A stretch of DNA of 64,000 bases from Bacillota bacterium (GTDB taxonomy: Bacteria; Bacillota; SHA-98; UBA4971): positions 1-64,000 of the forward strand of contig JACIXY010000004.1 in NCBI GenBank assembly GCA_014360195.1, given 5' to 3'. Every line of letters starts with the position of its first letter. The stretch's first letter is position 1. Of this stretch, positions 25,070-33,953 are shown in pieces. The notes beneath the pieces are model-generated. The model saw nothing but the letters and a program-made list of their open reading frames with translations. It made no database searches and had not been told where the DNA came from. The translations under genes were made by a program, and so were the position numbers.

Positions 25070-26206
25070 TCACACCTCCCGCAGTTTTGCCAGGATCTCA
25101 TCCGGCGTGATGGGCTCTGCATCCACCCGCGAAAGGCCCACAACGTTCGCCCGGCCTGCCGAAGCCCTTTCGACTTCCAGGACGAGCTGCCCCATGTTCA
25201 TCTCCGGGACAACTATGGCGCGCGCCCGCTCGGCCACCCTGCGCACGTGCTCGCTGGGGAACGGCCAGAGCGTCTTCGCCTTTATGAGCCCAGCCTTGAG
25301 GCCTTGCGCCCGCGCGTCGCGGACAGCCTTCGCTGCCGCCCTTGCCGTTACGCCGTATGCGAAGACCGCGACCTCAGCATCGTCCACGAGAAGCTCATCC
25401 ACGAACGTGACGTGCGGCGCCGCCCTTTTCATCTTGGCGTCCAGGCGCCGGGCGAGAGCATCCACCTCGGGGGCCTTTGTGGTGGGGAATCCTGTCTGGT
25501 CGTGCGTAAGCCCCGTGACATGATAGCGGTATCCCGAGCCGAAGTCGGCCATGGGGGGCACAAGGTCCTCGCCCGCAGCATAAGGCAGATACTGGTCCGG
25601 GGCCACTTGAGGCCGCGGCCGCTCCGCCAGTCTTATCCGGCTTACGTCCGGCACCACGACCTTCTCGCGCATGTGGGCAACGACCTCATCCATGAGGAAG
25701 ATCACCGGTATCCGCCAGCGCTCTGAGATGTTGAACGCCTCGATTATGAGCGTGAACGTCTCCGCGACCGAGGACGGACACAGGACGATGACCGGGTGGT
25801 CGCCGTGGGTCCCCCAGCGCGCCTGCATCACGTCACCCTGCGCAGGCGCCGTCGGCACGCCGGTGCTCGGTCCCACCCGCTGGACGTTCACGATAACGCA
25901 CGGCACCTCAGTATACGAAGCGAACCCGATCCCCTCCTGCTTCAGCGAGAACCCTGGCCCGCTAGTGGCGGTCATGGACTTCGCCCCCGCAAGCGACGCA
26001 CCTATGATCGCGGATATACTGGCGATCTCATCCTCCATCTGGATGAACTTCCCGCCGACCTTCGGAAGGAGCAGTGCAAGCTCCTCCGCTATCTCGGTGG
26101 AGGGCGTTATGGGGTAGCCTGCGAAGAATCGCAGGCCCGCAGCTATCGCGCCTTCCGCACAGGCCTCGTTTCCCTGCATGAGCCTCGTGCCAGCCTTGCT
26201 AAGCAT
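25070..26206 (-). CDS. korA: 2-oxoglutarate:ferredoxin oxidoreductase alpha subunit
   Basis: The 378-residue pyrimidine-binding subunit, starting MLSKAGTRLMQGNEACAEGA. It has AGYPITPSTEIAE, QMEDEIASI, TSGPGFSLKQEGIGFA and QRVGPSTGVPTAPAQGD, all characteristic of 2-oxoacid:ferredoxin oxidoreductase alpha chains of the Kor type. GGGAGG lies nine bases before ATG 26206. It overlaps korD by 8 bp. Confidence 0.95.
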   Translation of the reverse strand: MLSKAGTRLMQGNEACAEGAIAAGLRFFAGYPITPSTEIAEELALLLPKVGGKFIQMEDEIASISAIIGASLAGAKSMTATSGPGFSLKQEGIGFASYTEVPCVIVNVQRVGPSTGVPTAPAQGDVMQARWGTHGDHPVIVLCPSSVAETFTLIIEAFNISERWRIPVIFLMDEVVAHMREKVVVPDVSRIRLAERPRPQVAPDQYLPYAAGEDLVPPMADFGSGYRYHVTGLTHDQTGFPTTKAPEVDALARRLDAKMKRAAPHVTFVDELLVDDAEVAVFAYGVTARAAAKAVRDARAQGLKAGLIKAKTLWPFPSEHVRRVAERARAIVVPEMNMGQLVLEVERASAGRANVVGLSRVDAEPITPDEILAKLREV

Positions 26207-26483
26207 CAGCAGCACCTCCCTGCCCCCGGGAAGAGGTCCCCTTGTGGGCCGCCGGTAGTACCACGATCGCCAGGTCAGGACACATGATCTCACAGAGCCC
26301 GCATCGTGTACACTTTTCGGGGTGCGCAACCTGCGCCTTCCCCCCCTCGGGCCTTGTCAGGACCTCTTTCGGACAGAAGGCGACGCAGATGTCGCACCCC
26401 TTGCACCACTTCTGGTTGATCTCCACCGGGACCTCCGCCGGCCAGCCCTCGACGGCCGGCCCCGCCTCGATGCTTCCAGGCAT
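26199..26483 (-). CDS. korD: Ferredoxin subunit of 2-oxoglutarate:ferredoxin oxidoreductase
   Basis: A 94-residue 2[4Fe-4S] ferredoxin-type subunit: CKGCDICVAFCP and CTRCGLCEIMCP, eight cysteines for two clusters. It carries electrons from the TPP centre to external ferredoxin. It heads the korDABC-sucCD block, 99 bp after tfrA. ATG 26483 is preferred over a GTG two codons earlier. Confidence 0.93.
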   Translation of the reverse strand: MPGSIEAGPAVEGWPAEVPVEINQKWCKGCDICVAFCPKEVLTRPEGGKAQVAHPEKCTRCGLCEIMCPDLAIVVLPAAHKGTSSRGQGGAADA

Positions 26484-26582
26484 CGTCACCCGCCCCCTCT
26501 TTGCGCGATGCGCAGGTTTTGTGCTCCAAGAGCAATTCGGACGACTTTGCAGTTCCCCGGCCCGCAGGTCTTTCCCGCCACA

Positions 26583-28214
26583 CTATAATACCACAGAGTT
26601 GGCGCCGGGCCTCGCTTCGTGACGGGCGTAAGACGGCAGAATCATCGGCGACACCCTGTCCTTCCCGATGCCCGCCTCGTCAAGCTCCTTGTGATAGCGC
26701 CTTACGTGCTCGAGCGTGAGCCTCCCGGGCTTCACGCTCCGAGCCCGCTCGGCCGCAGCCGCCCCCGCCCGCCTGCCGAAGACCACAACGTCGAGAAGGG
26801 AGTTCCCCATGAGACGGTTGCGCCCGTGAACACCCCCCGAGGTCTCCCCAGCCACGAACAGGTTCTCGATGCATGTGCTCGTGTCGTGCGATATCTCGAC
26901 GCCGCCGTTCTGGTAGTGGAGCGTCGGGTACACGAGGATCGGCTCCTTCCGCATGTCGATACCGAAGCGCTTATACTGGCGGAACATCGCCGGAAGCGCC
27001 CTCTGGATCGTGCCCTCGCCGTGGATGTGCTCTATCATGGGTGAATCGAGCCACACTCCGTGCTGTCCCGTCTCGGTGACCACACCCGCGTCCCGTTCAT
27101 GGCACTCGCGCAGGATGGCGCTGGAAACGGCATCTCTGGTCTCGAGCGGGAATACGAACTGCTCACCGTGGACATTCACAAGCTGCGCGCCCAGGCCGCG
27201 AACCTTCTCGGTGATGAGGAGGCCGACGATCTGCTCGGGGTACGCGGCGCCCGTCGGGTGGAACTGCGTCGCGTCGAGGAAGATGAGGTTTGCCCCGATA
27301 CGGTAAGCCATGACAAGGCCGTCTGCAGTGGCGCCGTAGTGGTTCGTGGTGGGGAACCCCGCGACGTGAAGCCTTCCGAACCCGCCTGTCGCCAGGATGA
27401 CGGTCTTCGCCCGCACAACGAAAAAGTCTTTCGTCTCGAGGTTCATAAGGACAGCCCCCGTGCACCGCCCCTCGCCATCGGACAGAAGCTCTACCGCAGG
27501 CGAGAATTCGATGACAGGGATCTGCCTGTTCCGCACCTCGTCCCGGAGCGTGCGCATGATTTCAGCCCCGGAGTAGTCGCGCGCGGCATGCATGCGCTTC
27601 CGCGACGTGCCGCCGCCGTGCTGGGTGATCATGGTCCCGTCGGGTTCTTTGTCGAACATGCACCCGAGGTCCTCCAACCACTTTATCACGAGAGGCGCGT
27701 CATGGACGAGCGCCCTCACGAGGTCGGGCTTGTTCACGAACCCGCCGCCGCCGATGACATCAAGGTAGTGGATCATCGGGGAGTCGTTGGGCTTGTCGGC
27801 CGCCTGGATGCCGCCCTGGGCCATCATGGTGTTTGCGTCGCCCAGCCTGAGTTTGGTGACTTGAAGGACGTTCGCGCCCGCAGCGTGGGCCATCAGCGAC
27901 GCCGACGACCCTGCCCCGCCGCCCCCGACCACCAGCACGTCCACATCGTAGTCGATCCTGTCGAGGGGAAAGGTGTCCGGGTCCAGCCTGCTCCTGGCCT
28001 CAAGAATGTCCACGAGCTCATGGGGCATCATCGAGCCGCGCGACGGCCCCACCTTCACCGGGCGCATGGTGTCCGGACGGAAGTCCGGGTGGAACCTCCG
28101 GAGAAGGTCCTGTTTCTCCGCGGGGCTCAGCCTTGGGTGCTTCTCCGTGTACCGCCTCTCTCGCGATGCTTCCACGAGGCGGATCGACTCTATCATCTGC
28201 GGAGTGTAAGCCAC
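26583..28214 (-). CDS. tfrA: Soluble fumarate reductase/succinate dehydrogenase flavoprotein
   Basis: Interconverts fumarate and succinate. The 543-residue product has an unusual ~88-residue N-terminal extension (YTEKHPRLSPAEKQDLLRRF, HPDF-RPDTMRPVKVGP) before the FAD fold VDVLVVGGGGAGSSAS. Substrate-site motifs include QFHPTGAAYP and RNRLMGNSLLDVVVFGRRAG. Where membrane FrdA/SdhA have SHTVAAQGG, this reads ANTMMAQGG: the histidine that binds FAD covalently is Asn (about N128), so FAD should be non-covalent. No membrane-anchor subunit is present; the gene lies with hdr and mvhD, pointing to a cytoplasmic electron partner. The thiol:fumarate reductase symbol is by resemblance only. Confidence 0.88.
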   Translation of the reverse strand: MAYTPQMIESIRLVEASRERRYTEKHPRLSPAEKQDLLRRFHPDFRPDTMRPVKVGPSRGSMMPHELVDILEARSRLDPDTFPLDRIDYDVDVLVVGGGGAGSSASLMAHAAGANVLQVTKLRLGDANTMMAQGGIQAADKPNDSPMIHYLDVIGGGGFVNKPDLVRALVHDAPLVIKWLEDLGCMFDKEPDGTMITQHGGGTSRKRMHAARDYSGAEIMRTLRDEVRNRQIPVIEFSPAVELLSDGEGRCTGAVLMNLETKDFFVVRAKTVILATGGFGRLHVAGFPTTNHYGATADGLVMAYRIGANLIFLDATQFHPTGAAYPEQIVGLLITEKVRGLGAQLVNVHGEQFVFPLETRDAVSSAILRECHERDAGVVTETGQHGVWLDSPMIEHIHGEGTIQRALPAMFRQYKRFGIDMRKEPILVYPTLHYQNGGVEISHDTSTCIENLFVAGETSGGVHGRNRLMGNSLLDVVVFGRRAGAAAAERARSVKPGRLTLEHVRRYHKELDEAGIGKDRVSPMILPSYARHEARPGANSVVL

Positions 28215-28229
28215 CTCTATCTATCCCTC

Positions 28230-28910
28230 CTACTCCGGCTCGATGTCGCGCTCGTTGTAAAGCCTTTCGAGCTCGGCCCGGTCCAGCCTGGTCATCTCGT
28301 CGAGGGCCTGGTCGAACTTGCCGTCGAGGATCTCCTGGACTCTGGTGGCAAGGTGCTGCGCCCTCGGCGCGATATGCCTCGCGTACAGCCTTCTGGCGAG
28401 GATCGCAATGTTGTACTGCACGGTTTCCGCCGGACAGCGGGCCGCGCACAGGCCGCACATCAGGCAATCGAAGGACATGTCGGCCGTGCGCGCGATGTCG
28501 CCCCGCATGGCCGCTGCCATGTAATTCATGACGTCCAGCTCCTGCGGGCAGACTTTCGTACAGGTGTTACAGCCGAGGCACCTTGAAAGCTCGGGGTACA
28601 TTTTCAGAAGATCACCCAGGGTCGGGCGCATCTCCTCGATGTTGTAGGTGGCCTTGTTCGCCGGGAAAACAGGTATCTGGGTGAGATACATCCCGTCCTC
28701 GACTATCGTCTGGCAGGCAAGGCCGACCTTTATCCTGTAGTCGCCGGGCATGCGGTACACAGTGCCGCACGCGCCGCAAAAGCCACCGCGACACCCGCAG
28801 CCGCGGATGAACTGGTAGCCGGCGTACTCCATCGCTTTCATGATGGTGAGCCCCTTCGGCACCTCGTACGCCTTCCCCATGATGAAGACCCTGACCATCT
28901 CCTGTGCCAT
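28230..28910 (-). CDS. tfrB: Fumarate reductase iron-sulfur subunit (2Fe-2S plus two 4Fe-4S-type motifs)
   Basis: The 226-residue product has an N-terminal [2Fe-2S] ferredoxin-like region with CGCRGGFCGACG, then CLGCNTCTKVCP and CLMCGLCAARCP. This gives the cluster chain from the electron donor to the flavin of TfrA. The perfect AGGAGGTGATC site eight bases before ATG 28910 decides the start. No hydrophobic anchor-binding C-terminus or cysteine-rich CCG domain is seen. It lies 15 bp before tfrA and 32 bp after the frhB-like gene. Confidence 0.88.
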   Translation of the reverse strand: MAQEMVRVFIMGKAYEVPKGLTIMKAMEYAGYQFIRGCGCRGGFCGACGTVYRMPGDYRIKVGLACQTIVEDGMYLTQIPVFPANKATYNIEEMRPTLGDLLKMYPELSRCLGCNTCTKVCPQELDVMNYMAAAMRGDIARTADMSFDCLMCGLCAARCPAETVQYNIAILARRLYARHIAPRAQHLATRVQEILDGKFDQALDEMTRLDRAELERLYNERDIEPE

Positions 28911-28942
28911 GCGGATCACCTCCTGCCAGTGCCGCCCCGGGG

Positions 28943-30025
28943 CTACCTGGGCTCAAGCTCCTGCTCCCTGAACGTCGTGAAAGGTAGTTCCTCGGCCAGG
29001 CTCCTGCCAGGAACGTACCCAAAGATCTCCTGCGTGCGCCTGGAAGCCATCGCGAACAGCCGGAAGAGCGGCAAGTCGGCGGGGCAAGCCTGCTCGCACT
29101 GTCCGCACCCCACGCACGAAAGTGACATGTGGTTCATCCTGGTAAGGTGGTAGAGGACCGTCTCAGAGGGCATCTTGAGCGCCCCCTTCCTCCCCGCCTT
29201 CCGCAGGAACTGGCCTGTCTCATATTCAAACGTATCGGTGTCGAAGACGCACTCCTTGCAGTAGCATACCGGACATGCAACGCGGCAGTTGTGGCAACCT
29301 GTGCACGCCGCAAGCTCTCTCGCGAAGGCCTCGATGCCGGAGATGCCGGAGATATTGAGGAAAGCGTCGTAGGCCCCTTGCCGTTCCTGGACAAGCGCCT
29401 GCACGGCTTTGCTACGCTTTCGCCCGGCACCCTCGCCGCTTGCGAGGCCAAGTTCGTCCACCACTGCGGCCACAGCCGGGTCGAGCCGGTCATGAACGGA
29501 CACGAAGATGCCCTCAGAATCGTCCAGCCCGATGAACCCGAGCGTGATGCCGGGTAGCGCGTCCTCGAGCGGAGCCGGGTTCAGGCACACGCGACACGCC
29601 TCCCTCAGCTCGAGGCCGTCGGTGTTCCCGCCTGCGCCTCTATAGGCCACAGGGTCGTACGTGCCCGCGCAGTCGATGCCGATGGCGACGACGTTCTCGG
29701 GCGCAGCCTGCTTCAGCTTCATGAGCTCGACGAGTGCCCGGCCCTCGCACGGCCGGAGAACCGCCGCAACCTTGCCTGAAGGCCGCGTGCGCACCACCTC
29801 CGACACCACCTGCGCCGCGCTCAAGGGCATGACGGGCGCAAGCGGCCGGGCGGACCGCTCCACGAGGCGCGGATCTTTCGCGAGAACGTGCGTTATCACG
29901 CCCGGCGCCGCCTCGGCCGGGACCACAAGCCCGTCTACGGCCCCGGTCTCCAGCAGCCTCGCAAGGAACCTCGATAGCGCCTTCTCTCTCCCCTCTTGTC
30001 CCACCGCGATCAGAAGGTCTTTCAT
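28943..30025 (-). CDS. FrhB/FdhB-like iron-sulfur flavoprotein subunit
   Basis: A 360-residue protein of the coenzyme F420 hydrogenase / formate dehydrogenase beta family. The N-terminal half shows RPCEGRALVELMKL and AIGIDCAGTYDPV. The C-terminal half has CTGCHNCRVACPVCYCKECVFD and SCVGCGQCEQACPADLP for at least two [4Fe-4S] clusters. Family members pass electrons between a flavin and partner clusters using F420, NAD(P)H or a protein donor. The site GAGGTG precedes ATG 30025. In Hdr loci such subunits provide the entry or exit for electrons; the true donor is unknown here. Confidence 0.82.
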   Translation of the reverse strand: MKDLLIAVGQEGREKALSRFLARLLETGAVDGLVVPAEAAPGVITHVLAKDPRLVERSARPLAPVMPLSAAQVVSEVVRTRPSGKVAAVLRPCEGRALVELMKLKQAAPENVVAIGIDCAGTYDPVAYRGAGGNTDGLELREACRVCLNPAPLEDALPGITLGFIGLDDSEGIFVSVHDRLDPAVAAVVDELGLASGEGAGRKRSKAVQALVQERQGAYDAFLNISGISGIEAFARELAACTGCHNCRVACPVCYCKECVFDTDTFEYETGQFLRKAGRKGALKMPSETVLYHLTRMNHMSLSCVGCGQCEQACPADLPLFRLFAMASRRTQEIFGYVPGRSLAEELPFTTFREQELEPR

Positions 30026-30060
30026 GGCCACACCTCGATGCTGCACATGTCAGGGCCGCG

Positions 30061-30492
30061 CTACGCGATCCACAGCGCCCGTGCGGGATTGGGACCGAGC
30101 GCCTTCAGGGCGTCCCTCATATCGCGCACGGTCTTTGCGAAGAGCGCGCCCTCGCTTGCGCTGATGAACCTGAACCAGACTCGGCGGCTATCGATCCCGA
30201 ACTCATCCAGGATCGCCGAGAGAACCGCCAGGCGCCGCCTGGCCTTGTAGTTCCCGCTTACGTAGTGGCAGTCGCCGGGATGGCACCCGCCAACGAGGAC
30301 GCCGTCGGCGCCGTCCAGGAGCGCCTTCAGGATATACATCGGGTCCACCGATCCCGAGCACATGACGCGAATGGGCCGCACGTTCGGCGGGTACTGTATC
30401 CTCGACACCCCTGCGAGGTCCGCGCCTGTGTAAGTGCACCAGTTGCACAGGAACGCGACGATCTTCGGTTCGAACTCTTCGCCAGATCCCAT
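30061..30492 (-). CDS. mvhD: MvhD/FlpD-type hydrogenase iron-sulfur subunit
   Basis: A 143-residue [2Fe-2S] adaptor protein that links HdrA to an electron donor. It shows FLCNWCTYTGADLAGV, VMCSGSVDPMYIL, GCHPGDCHYVSGN, the conserved cysteine pattern of the family. ATG 30492 follows GGGGAGC. In methanogens MvhD joins [NiFe] hydrogenase to HdrABC; no hydrogenase is present here, so the partner is probably the frhB-like protein next door. Confidence 0.92.
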   Translation of the reverse strand: MGSGEEFEPKIVAFLCNWCTYTGADLAGVSRIQYPPNVRPIRVMCSGSVDPMYILKALLDGADGVLVGGCHPGDCHYVSGNYKARRRLAVLSAILDEFGIDSRRVWFRFISASEGALFAKTVRDMRDALKALGPNPARALWIA

Positions 30493-30530
30493 AGCCGCTC
30501 CCCTTTCCTCGCCGCATCAGCGGCGCCGGA

Positions 30531-33500
30531 TCACCCGAGCGCCACATCCAGCGCGGACGTAATGCGCTCCGACTCGAACCCGGCATGCGAGGCTGCGCCC
30601 GAGGGACATGCCGCCTGACATGCCCCGCAGCCCCGACAAAGGTATTCGTCCACGACCGCCAGCCTGGCCTCCTCGTCAATGGACCGCGCGCCGTAAGGAC
30701 ACACGTCCACGCACACGCCACAGCCCGCGCAACGCCTTGCGCGGACGTAAGAGACGTTTGCAGTGGTGCGGGCCTCCTTTGCAGCAAGGTAGACGCCTGC
30801 GCGCGCTGCGGCGGCCTGGGCGGAGATGAGCGCATCCGTCAGGAACCCCGGCGCCCTCGCAAGCCCGCAAACGTAGACTCCCGGCGCGAGAAAGTCCACA
30901 GGTTGGACCTTCGCGTTGGCCTCGGTGAAGAAGCCGTGGTTGTCAACGGGCACCCCGAGAGCCATCGCAAGCTCGCGATCGGCGGCCCCCTCCGTCCCTG
31001 TGGACAGTACCACGAGGTCCGCCGGAACAATGATGGTTTCTCCGAGGACCTCGTCGCGGACCTCAACCGCGAGCCTCCCGCCGCCCAAGTTGTGGGCATC
31101 CTGAACCACTCTGGGCCGGGCGCTCTCGGGGTGTCTCACAAACACCACGCCCATCTCGCGGGCCCGCTCGTAGAAGACCTCGGATAACCCAGGCACGCGA
31201 ATGTCGTGGTGCAGCACGTAAACCTCGATATCCGGGCGCTCGGCCTTCAGCCTGATGGCGTTCTTGATGGCGTGAGAGCAGCAAACCTGGCTGCAATAGG
31301 GCCTTGCCTCGTCGCGAGATCCGGCGCATTGTATCATGACCACGCTTTGCACGCCACCAGGGATATCGCACGACGGCCAAAGGCGCGCCTCAAGCTCCGT
31401 CTGGGTCAGAATACGCACCCCATCCGGCGACGCAAGGTACGCGGGACTGGACGCCTCAACTCCGCCTGTCGCCACGACCACCGCTCCGCAGTCGATCTCC
31501 ACCCTCTCACCGCCACAGCAGGCCGGCCCAGGATCGCCTGGGGAGCCGTCAGCGCCGCTGTGATCAGCGCCGCTATGGTCGCGGACGATGGAGAGGCGGA
31601 AGCCTCCGTCCTTCCTGCTGACAGATGCGACACGCGATGAGGTATGGATGGTGATGTGGCTGTCTTGACGGACGCGCTCCTCGAGCTTTTCCAGGACCTC
31701 GTGAACGTCCGTCCCATCGAGCGTGCGGGCGAGAAGCCGCGCCCTGCCTCCGAGGACGCTGCCCTTTTCCACGAGGTGGACGTCGTGGCCGAGGTCAGCA
31801 AGGGAAGCTGCGGCCTGCATCCCGGCCGGGCCTCCGCCGATGACCACCGCGCCCGCCGGAATGGCCCTGGCGTGCTCCGCAAGCGGCCTTGCCAGACGCA
31901 CGCCCGCGACGGCCATCGCCACAAGGTCACAGGCCTTTCGCGTGGCCTCCACAGGATCGTCGTGGACCCAGCCGCACTGCTCGCGCACGTTCGCGATCTC
32001 GAGCATCCCACGTGCCACGCCGACCTCCGATAGCCCCGCCTCGATAAAGCTCTGGACGTTCCTGGGCGAGCACGCGGCGGCAACCACGCGGTTGATATTG
32101 TGGGATGCCACCTCCCGGGCGAGGGCCTCAAGGCCCTCCCGCCTGCACATGGCCGGGACTTCCCCTACGATAACCACGTCGTCCATGGTCTTCGCGGACA
32201 CAGCCCCGGCAAGGTTGCCGGGATCGAGACCGCCCATGGACGATTCACACCTGCACACGAACACCCCGATCCTCGGCTCCTCCTGCCCGGCTGCCGGTGT
32301 TGGTGCCAGCGTCAGTGCCGGCCCCGAAAGCGCGGCCGAAGACCCCAGAGCAACATTCTCGTGCTGGTGCGGCTGAGTGGCGGGTCCTTCCGTGTCTACC
32401 TGAAGGGCGGGCCATTCATCCCCGTCCGCCTCCGGGCCCACCGCCCGGAGCGCCTGGAGCGCACACGCCCCCGACCACATGATCGCGGTGGGGATGTCCT
32501 GCGGCCCCGAGGCTCCGCCACATACGTAGATACCGGGGCGGGAGGTCTTCACCCGCGACCGTCCCTGAGAAAGCAGCCTTATAAACCCGAACTCGTCCCG
32601 CTCGACCCCGAGCGCGGCGCTGAGCGCCCCGAGGTCCCTGCTGGGTGTTAAGCCGTTTGAGAGCACTACGAGGTCGAAGCCCTCGCGCCTCACCGTGCCG
32701 TCCGACTCGGCGCACACCTCGAGAGCGCCGTCCCTCTCCTCAATCCCAGACACCCTACAGTTCTCAAACTCAACGCCGAGGGATTTCGCACGGGCGTAAT
32801 ACTCCTCGTAGCCCTTTCCGAGGGCCCTCACGTCCATGTAGAAGACCTTCACCCGCGCGTCGGGCACAAGCGTCTTCGCGATGATGGCCTCCTTGATGGC
32901 GTACATACAGCAAACCGAGGAGCAGTACGGGTTTGCTCTCGACCTATCGCGCGAGCCGACGCACTGGATGAACGCAATTCTGCCGGGTCTCGCGCCGTCT
33001 CCTGGGCGGAGAAGCCGCCCCCCGGTCGGACCCGAAGCGCTCACGATCCTTTCGAATTCGAGGCCAGTGATGACGTTCTTCGAAGGATCGTACGAGTATT
33101 CAGGGCGCACGCGGGGGTCGCACATGGTCATCCCGGGGCACACAATGATGGCTCCTACGTCGAGATCCGTCCGCGTGTCTTCGGCGAGGAGGTCTATGGC
33201 GCCCCTCGGGCAGGCTTCGGCGCACTTCCCGCACCTCGTGCACGCAGCCTCGTCCAGGACAAACCCGCCGGGCACGGCGCGATGGCCTGGCCTGTAGATC
33301 GCCCTGCGGTCGCTCAACCCAAGGTAAGAGGGCACGCTCACTTCAACAGGACAAACTTTCTCACACTCGCCGCAGCCATCGCAGAGGTAGCGTCTCACGA
33401 ACTCGGGGCGAGTTGTGACGCGCACGCGAAAGTCGCCGATGTCGCCGGAGACCTCCGTTACGCTGCTATTCACCATGAGCGTGATGCGGGGGTGTCTCTC

Positions 33501-33731
33501 GATCTCGATCACCGGACAGTAAGCCGGATTCCTCGGAGACATGTGGCAAACCCCGCAGCTGTGGGTCGGGAAGGTCTTGTCAAGGAGGCTCCACAGCCCG
33601 CCTACTGTGGGGGACGAATCCACCAGGTACACCTGCACGCCTGCGTCGGCCAGAATAAGCGAAGCGTGCATCCCAGCCACGCCGCCGCCTGCGACCAGCA
33701 CGGACCTTTTCAAATACGCTTCAGGCACCAT
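30531..33731 (-). CDS. hdrA: Tandem (double) HdrA-like electron-bifurcation flavoprotein
   Basis: A 1,066-residue fusion of two HdrA-like modules. The first has FAD motif VLVAGGGVAGMHASLILADA, a CGVCHMSPRNPAYCP segment, CDGCGECEKVCP and CTRCGKCAEACP, then FIQCVGSRD and CCMYAIKEA. An ~80-residue Ala/Pro/His linker follows. The second starts IGVFVCRCESSMGG, with AACSPRNVQ, a second FAD motif VVIGGGPAGMQAAASLADLG, CAGSRDEARPYCSQVCC and a C-terminal ferredoxin CAGCGVCVDVCP/CRGCGACQAACP. Two FAD sites and at least four cluster motifs are visible. Start ATG 33731 is preferred to GTG 33743. Confidence 0.88.
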   Translation of the reverse strand: MVPEAYLKRSVLVAGGGVAGMHASLILADAGVQVYLVDSSPTVGGLWSLLDKTFPTHSCGVCHMSPRNPAYCPVIEIERHPRITLMVNSSVTEVSGDIGDFRVRVTTRPEFVRRYLCDGCGECEKVCPVEVSVPSYLGLSDRRAIYRPGHRAVPGGFVLDEAACTRCGKCAEACPRGAIDLLAEDTRTDLDVGAIIVCPGMTMCDPRVRPEYSYDPSKNVITGLEFERIVSASGPTGGRLLRPGDGARPGRIAFIQCVGSRDRSRANPYCSSVCCMYAIKEAIIAKTLVPDARVKVFYMDVRALGKGYEEYYARAKSLGVEFENCRVSGIEERDGALEVCAESDGTVRREGFDLVVLSNGLTPSRDLGALSAALGVERDEFGFIRLLSQGRSRVKTSRPGIYVCGGASGPQDIPTAIMWSGACALQALRAVGPEADGDEWPALQVDTEGPATQPHQHENVALGSSAALSGPALTLAPTPAAGQEEPRIGVFVCRCESSMGGLDPGNLAGAVSAKTMDDVVIVGEVPAMCRREGLEALAREVASHNINRVVAAACSPRNVQSFIEAGLSEVGVARGMLEIANVREQCGWVHDDPVEATRKACDLVAMAVAGVRLARPLAEHARAIPAGAVVIGGGPAGMQAAASLADLGHDVHLVEKGSVLGGRARLLARTLDGTDVHEVLEKLEERVRQDSHITIHTSSRVASVSRKDGGFRLSIVRDHSGADHSGADGSPGDPGPACCGGERVEIDCGAVVVATGGVEASSPAYLASPDGVRILTQTELEARLWPSCDIPGGVQSVVMIQCAGSRDEARPYCSQVCCSHAIKNAIRLKAERPDIEVYVLHHDIRVPGLSEVFYERAREMGVVFVRHPESARPRVVQDAHNLGGGRLAVEVRDEVLGETIIVPADLVVLSTGTEGAADRELAMALGVPVDNHGFFTEANAKVQPVDFLAPGVYVCGLARAPGFLTDALISAQAAAARAGVYLAAKEARTTANVSYVRARRCAGCGVCVDVCPYGARSIDEEARLAVVDEYLCRGCGACQAACPSGAASHAGFESERITSALDVALG

Positions 33732-33953
33732 CGTCAGGCTCACACCTTATCACTTTCACTTGATCACCTGGCTAGATCGCCATCGCCGTCACGGCTTTCG
33801 CCGAATCTACGACGGCTGCCCCGTTCGCCGAATCCAGCCCCGCCGTTCCGCAGCGGAGGAACGAAGCCAGAGTTCAGAAATCTGCGGCCATCCTTCCTGA
33901 CAGTAACGCGGAAAAGCCCCTTGCTCCTGCGCATGCGCCTGCGCACGCTCAGC

